From NCBI GenBank assembly GCA_025935155.1, contig JAICVV010000051.1:1-9799 (forward strand): a DNA stretch of 9,799 nucleotides, read 5' to 3'. Of this stretch, positions 6,866 to 9,799 are shown piece after piece. This DNA is from Alphaproteobacteria bacterium (GTDB taxonomy: Bacteria; Pseudomonadota; Alphaproteobacteria; Micropepsales; Micropepsaceae). The notes beneath the pieces were generated by a model. The model saw only the letters and a list, made by a program, of their open reading frames with translations. It made no database searches and was not told where the DNA came from. A program made the translations under genes and the position numbers. Numbering within the stretch: the stretch's first letter is position 1; the number at the start of each line of letters is the position of its first letter.

Positions 6866-8026
6866 GCGCACGTCTACACGCTCGCCCGCGATCCACGTCC
6901 TCAGAGCGTGCAGATCGTCCGATAGAGCCACCAGATCGGCGCGGGCGCCGGTGCCAAGGACACCGCGCTCGTGTTCGAGGCCCAGAAAGCGCGCCGGTGT
7001 CCGCGAGGCAGAGATCAGCGCGTCTTGCAGCGGGATACGCGCGATCTGAACCGCGTTGCGCACCGCAGATTCCATATCGAGGTGCGCGCCGGCGAGTGTG
7101 CCGTCCTCTGTCGCAAGGCGTCCGTTGCGCAACATGATATTCGTGCCCAGCAAATTGAATTGAGGAGAGCCTGCGCCAACCGTCGGCATGGCGTCGGTGA
7201 CGAGCGCAATCCCATCCGCGCCTTTGGCGGCGAATGCCGCGCACACCGACACGGGATCGACATGCAGCCCATCTATAATAATTCCGGCAATCAGGCGTGA
7301 CTCCGCTAGCGCGGTGCCGGCAATTCCCGGCGCACGGCCCGAAAACGGTGGCATGGCATTAAAGAGGTGCGTGACGCCGGTGAGGCCTTCGCCAACGGCA
7401 TGGTGCATTATTTCTGCGGTCGCCTCGCTGTGACCGGCTGAGACACGAATGCCACGCGAGGCCAGCGCGCGAATGAATCCCGGCGGCACGCATTCCGGCG
7501 CGAGTGTGATCATCGAGTGTCCAGCATCGGCCAGCGGGAACAACCAATCCAGATCGTTCATTCCGGCTTGCGCGATGTGGCTTTTCCGGTGAACACCCGC
7601 GCGCGCGGAATTGAGAAACGGCCCTTCCAGGTGCAGACCGAGCACGCCATCGCTGCCGGCTGCTTCCTTCGCCGCCGCAATGGCCGCGATGGCCTTCTCG
7701 CGCGTGTCCGTGATGAATGTGGGAAGCAGCGCGGTGGTGCCGAAGCGGCGGTGCGCGCGCGCAATCGCCCGCATCGTATCCGGCGTGGGCGCATCGTTCA
7801 GCAGCACGCCGCCCCCGCCATTCACCTGCAAATCGATGAACCCGGGCACAAGAACGGCAGCAGCCGGAAGCGTGTGGATTTTGCAATGCGGCGGAACCGC
7901 CTCGGCCGCGCAGAGTTCGACCACCCGGCCGCGTTCCATCAGCACCGCCGCGCGGTCATGCCATCGGAAGCCGTCGAAGATCCGTTCGGCGATAATAGCC
8001 TGTTGAACGTTATCTTTCTGAATCAT
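6863..8026 (-). CDS. nagA: N-acetylglucosamine-6-phosphate deacetylase
   Basis: NagA removes acetate from GlcNAc-6-P to give GlcN-6-P in the cytoplasm, the committed step of GlcNAc use and cell-wall amino-sugar recycling. The 387-residue length is typical. Amidohydrolase-superfamily landmarks are in order: PGFIDLQVNGGGG (61-73), the metal ligand Glu134 in HLEGPF (132-137), His199 in SAGHS, His220 in THLFNAM (219-225), His255 in DGLHVDP, and the catalytic Asp278 in VTDAM. The C-terminal GTGARADLVALS (358-369) rebuilds the small beta domain as expected. The ATG at 8026 is preceded by GGCGGA eight bases upstream; the N-terminal strand residues begin right after it. It is divergent from murQ across 59 bp, which suggests shared control. 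The first metal-site motif has the Gln-Val-Asn form usual for NagA rather than the HxH of dihydroorotases, which separates it from other amidohydrolases. Confidence 0.96.
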   Translation of the reverse strand: MIQKDNVQQAIIAERIFDGFRWHDRAAVLMERGRVVELCAAEAVPPHCKIHTLPAAAVLVPGFIDLQVNGGGGVLLNDAPTPDTMRAIARAHRRFGTTALLPTFITDTREKAIAAIAAAKEAAGSDGVLGLHLEGPFLNSARAGVHRKSHIAQAGMNDLDWLFPLADAGHSMITLAPECVPPGFIRALASRGIRVSAGHSEATAEIMHHAVGEGLTGVTHLFNAMPPFSGRAPGIAGTALAESRLIAGIIIDGLHVDPVSVCAAFAAKGADGIALVTDAMPTVGAGSPQFNLLGTNIMLRNGRLATEDGTLAGAHLDMESAVRNAVQIARIPLQDALISASRTPARFLGLEHERGVLGTGARADLVALSDDLHALRTWIAGERVDVR

Positions 8027-8057
8027 GGGCGCGTTCCGCCGGATCGAACTGAGGTTT

Positions 8058-8086
8058 ACTCTATTTCAAGCAGCGAAGCGGCCCAA
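8058..8086 (-). promoter_or_regulatory. Possible nagA promoter in the nagA-murQ gap
   Basis: On the minus strand, TTGGGC (8081-8086) and TAGAGT (8058-8063) are spaced by 17 bp, matching the sigma-70 consensus at 3 of 6 and 4 of 6 positions. An alternative -35, TTGAAA (8064-8069), has no good -10 partner. The 59-bp gap (8027-8085) must also hold the murQ promoter; I see no strong match on the plus strand and no clear operator palindrome. Confidence 0.22.
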
Positions 8087-9018
8087 TGGTCGGAAGCATG
8101 ACGAAACCCGAAAACAATGTGCGGATGCTGACCGAGCGGGTCAGCGCCCGTTATGTCGATCTCGATAGCTGGCCCATCAAGGACATGCTGGCGGCGATGT
8201 ACGAAGGCCAGCTTGCCGCGGTTGCGGCGGTCCGGCCCGTGCTCAGCGATATTGCCGCCGCAGCAGAGGATGCAGCGCGGGTGCTGGGGCATAGCGGCCG
8301 TTTGGTTTACGCGGGCGCCGGCACTTCGGGCCGCATCGGCGTGCAGGATGGAACGGAGCTTCCGCCCACCTTCGACTGGCCATCGGAACGGGTGCTGTTC
8401 CTGATGGCGGGCGGATTCGATGCGCTGGTGCACAGCGTGGAAGGCGCCGAGGACAGCGAGGAGAATGGAGCCCGCGCAATCCGGCAAGCGCATGTTGGAG
8501 CGAACGATGTTGTTATCGGCGTCGCAGCCAGCGGCACCACACCGTACACCATCGGAGCGTTGCGCGCGGCGCGCGAAGCGGGCGCTGTCACCATCGCTGT
8601 CACCAGCAATCCCGGTGCGCCTCTGCTCAAAGTGGCGAAGCATCCGCTCCTCGTGAAAACCGGCGCAGAAGCGATCGCCGGTTCCACCCGCATGAAAGCG
8701 GGCACGGCGCAGAAAATCGTGCTGAACCTCTTTTCGACTGCGCTGATGGTGAAGCTGGGCCGCGTGTATCGCGGGTTGATGGTGCAAATGCGCGCGACGA
8801 ACGCGAAGTTGCGCCACCGCGCCGAAGCGATTGTGCGCGAGATTGTGGGCTGCAACGAAGAAGAGGGGGCGCGTTTTGTGGAGCAGGCGGATGGCGATCT
8901 GAAACTCGCCGTGCTGCTTGGCCTTGGTGCAGACGAAGCGACAGCGTCAGCGGCGCTCGCGCGGCACGAGGGGAACCTGCGTTCGGCAATCGCGGACATA
9001 ATCCCGCATCATGGCTGA
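8086..9018 (+). CDS. murQ: N-acetylmuramic acid 6-phosphate etherase
   Basis: MurQ cleaves the lactyl ether of MurNAc-6-P, giving GlcNAc-6-P and D-lactate, in cytoplasmic peptidoglycan recycling. The 310-residue length is normal. The SIS fold carries the family signature AGAGTSGRIGVQDGTELPPT (76-95); Glu91 and Glu122 (in EGAEDSEE) align with the two acidic catalytic residues Glu83 and Glu114 known from E. coli MurQ. GVAASGTTPY (145-154) and AGSTRMKAGTAQK (198-210) bind the sugar phosphate in this family. The C-terminal segment EEGARFVEQADGDLKLAVLL (258-277) matches the helical tail of MurQ. Two starts are possible, 8086 and 8098 (four residues later). I prefer 8086 because GAAG at 8075-8078 is well spaced for it, whereas the GGAAG before 8098 is only one base away. 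Its last codons overlap the next gene. GckR-like regulators share the fold but are about twice this length. Confidence 0.96.
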   Translation: MVGSMTKPENNVRMLTERVSARYVDLDSWPIKDMLAAMYEGQLAAVAAVRPVLSDIAAAAEDAARVLGHSGRLVYAGAGTSGRIGVQDGTELPPTFDWPSERVLFLMAGGFDALVHSVEGAEDSEENGARAIRQAHVGANDVVIGVAASGTTPYTIGALRAAREAGAVTIAVTSNPGAPLLKVAKHPLLVKTGAEAIAGSTRMKAGTAQKIVLNLFSTALMVKLGRVYRGLMVQMRATNAKLRHRAEAIVREIVGCNEEEGARFVEQADGDLKLAVLLGLGADEATASAALARHEGNLRSAIADIIPHHG

Positions 9019-9799
9019 GCAACCGCAAAGCGCCATGGCGCAGGAAATTGCAGAAATCCCGGACGGCGCCGAGCGGCTGCTGTCCAGTTCGGACACGATC
9101 GCAAGTCTCACGCAGCGGATTACCGGATATGGTCCGCGTTTTGTCGTGCTGTGCGGACGAGGCAGTTCCGGCCATGTTGGCGTGTATCTGCGGTATCTGT
9201 TCGAGACAAAGCTCGGCCTAATCACATCCGCTGCCGCGCCATCGGTGTTCACCGCCTACGACGTGAGGCCGGACATGCGCGGCGCCCTGTTCATTGTCAT
9301 CTCGCAATCCGGACGCAGCCCCGATCTTGTGACGGCAACCGAAGCGGCGCGCGAGTTGGGCGCGCTGACGCTTGCCATCCTCAACGACGAAGCTTCGCCT
9401 GCCGCAGAAGCATCCGAGCTGGTGCTGCCAATCCGTGCCGGGCGGGAGCACGCCGTGGCGGCGACGAAAACCGTCGCGCTATCCATGATGGCCGGAGCGC
9501 TGCTGGTAGCGGCACTGTCCAGCGACGACGATTTGTCGGATGCGTTGCGGCGGCTGCCTTCGCGCTTCCGCAAAGCGCTTGCCTGCGACTGGCGCGACTG
9601 GCGGGAGGCGCTCACCGAAGCACCGGCCGCGTTTGCGGCGGGGCGCGGCTACAGCTTCGGCCCGGCGCGGGAAACTGCCCTCAAAATCACGGAGGCGCTG
9701 CGCATTCCCGGGCTGGGTTTCAGTACCGCGGAGCTACGGCACGGCCCGCGCGCCGCAATCGATCCGTCTACGCCCGTTCTTATCTTTCGACAGAATGAC
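9011..9799 (+). CDS. GlmS-like SIS-domain protein, probable GlcN-6-P deaminase NagB-II (3' end outside window)
   Basis: The frame opens at an ATG eight bases before the end of murQ and stays open for 263 codons to the window edge; family members are about 340 residues. It matches the isomerase half of GlmS without the glutaminase domain: GRGSSGHVG (49-57) and SQSGRSPD (98-105) in the first SIS domain, EHAVAATKT (146-154) near the junction, and ARETALKITEA (219-229) followed by ELRHGP (241-246) in the second. Proteins of this type beside nagA act as NagB-II, converting GlcN-6-P to Fru-6-P and ammonia; this is known from Shewanella and predicted in many proteobacteria. AgaS-like deaminase/isomerase activity on galactosamine-6-P is the main alternative. 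The neighbours nagA and murQ favour the glucosamine pathway. No Shine-Dalgarno precedes the ATG, so translation is probably coupled to murQ. The ORF visible from 9151 in another frame is a shadow of this gene. Confidence 0.88.
   Translation, partial: MAEQPQSAMAQEIAEIPDGAERLLSSSDTIASLTQRITGYGPRFVVLCGRGSSGHVGVYLRYLFETKLGLITSAAAPSVFTAYDVRPDMRGALFIVISQSGRSPDLVTATEAARELGALTLAILNDEASPAAEASELVLPIRAGREHAVAATKTVALSMMAGALLVAALSSDDDLSDALRRLPSRFRKALACDWRDWREALTEAPAAFAAGRGYSFGPARETALKITEALRIPGLGFSTAELRHGPRAAIDPSTPVLIFRQND

Noticed and set aside
6115..7137. Plus-strand open frame of 340 codons crossing the fusion/nagA junction
   Set aside because: It is a +1 shadow of the GT2 region that runs on into the antisense of nagA; Arg/Ala-rich with no family features.
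8001..8026. AACGTT core near the nagA start as a NagR-type operator
   Set aside because: Only the central six bases are palindromic (8006-8011); flanking bases do not match, and the site is inside the coding sequence.

Overview
The window is GC-rich (roughly 60% or more by eye), densely packed bacterial chromosome with short gaps, several overlapping genes and no RNA genes, mobile elements, repeats or CRISPR arrays that I can see. Gene content and protein style (MurQ, NagA and a GlmS-like deaminase together, a glycine-zipper envelope protein, a GH18-CE4-GT2 fusion) suggest a Gram-negative bacterium, most likely an alphaproteobacterium. This placement is an inference from protein flavour, not from a marker gene.

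Layout. Positions 1-507 (minus) hold the N-terminal 169 codons of an exported glycine-zipper protein whose 3' end lies outside the window. Positions 628-3416 (minus) hold a two-gene unit: a polytopic membrane protein resembling GT-C glycosyltransferases, followed by an APC-family amino acid permease whose ATG overlaps the stop codon of the first gene (ATGA). Only 29 bp separate this unit from a divergent plus-strand gene (3446-6862). That gene encodes an 1138-residue envelope protein joining an N-terminal membrane anchor, a GH18-like glycosidase, a NodB/CE4 polysaccharide deacetylase and a membrane-embedded family 2 glycosyltransferase. Its stop abuts the stop of minus-strand nagA (6863-8026) with no base between them. 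A 59-bp divergent gap then leads to murQ (8086-9018), which overlaps a GlmS-like SIS-domain gene (9011 to the right edge), probably a NagB-II type glucosamine-6-phosphate deaminase.

How the genes work together. The right side encodes consecutive steps of amino-sugar catabolism and cell-wall recycling. MurQ converts MurNAc-6-P to GlcNAc-6-P plus lactate, NagA deacetylates GlcNAc-6-P, and the SIS protein would convert GlcN-6-P to Fru-6-P plus ammonia. No kinase, transporter or regulator for this pathway is inside the window. The centre encodes a single-chain machine that carries all the parts needed to polymerise, deacetylate and cut a GlcNAc-type exopolysaccharide; its substrate is unknown. 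The link between a polymer made from amino sugars and an adjacent amino-sugar recycling cluster is suggestive but rests on proximity only.

The best candidate for an under-described system is the three-domain GH18-CE4-GT2 protein together with its divergent GT-C-like neighbour. Overlapping divergent promoters and a possibly leaderless start lie between them.
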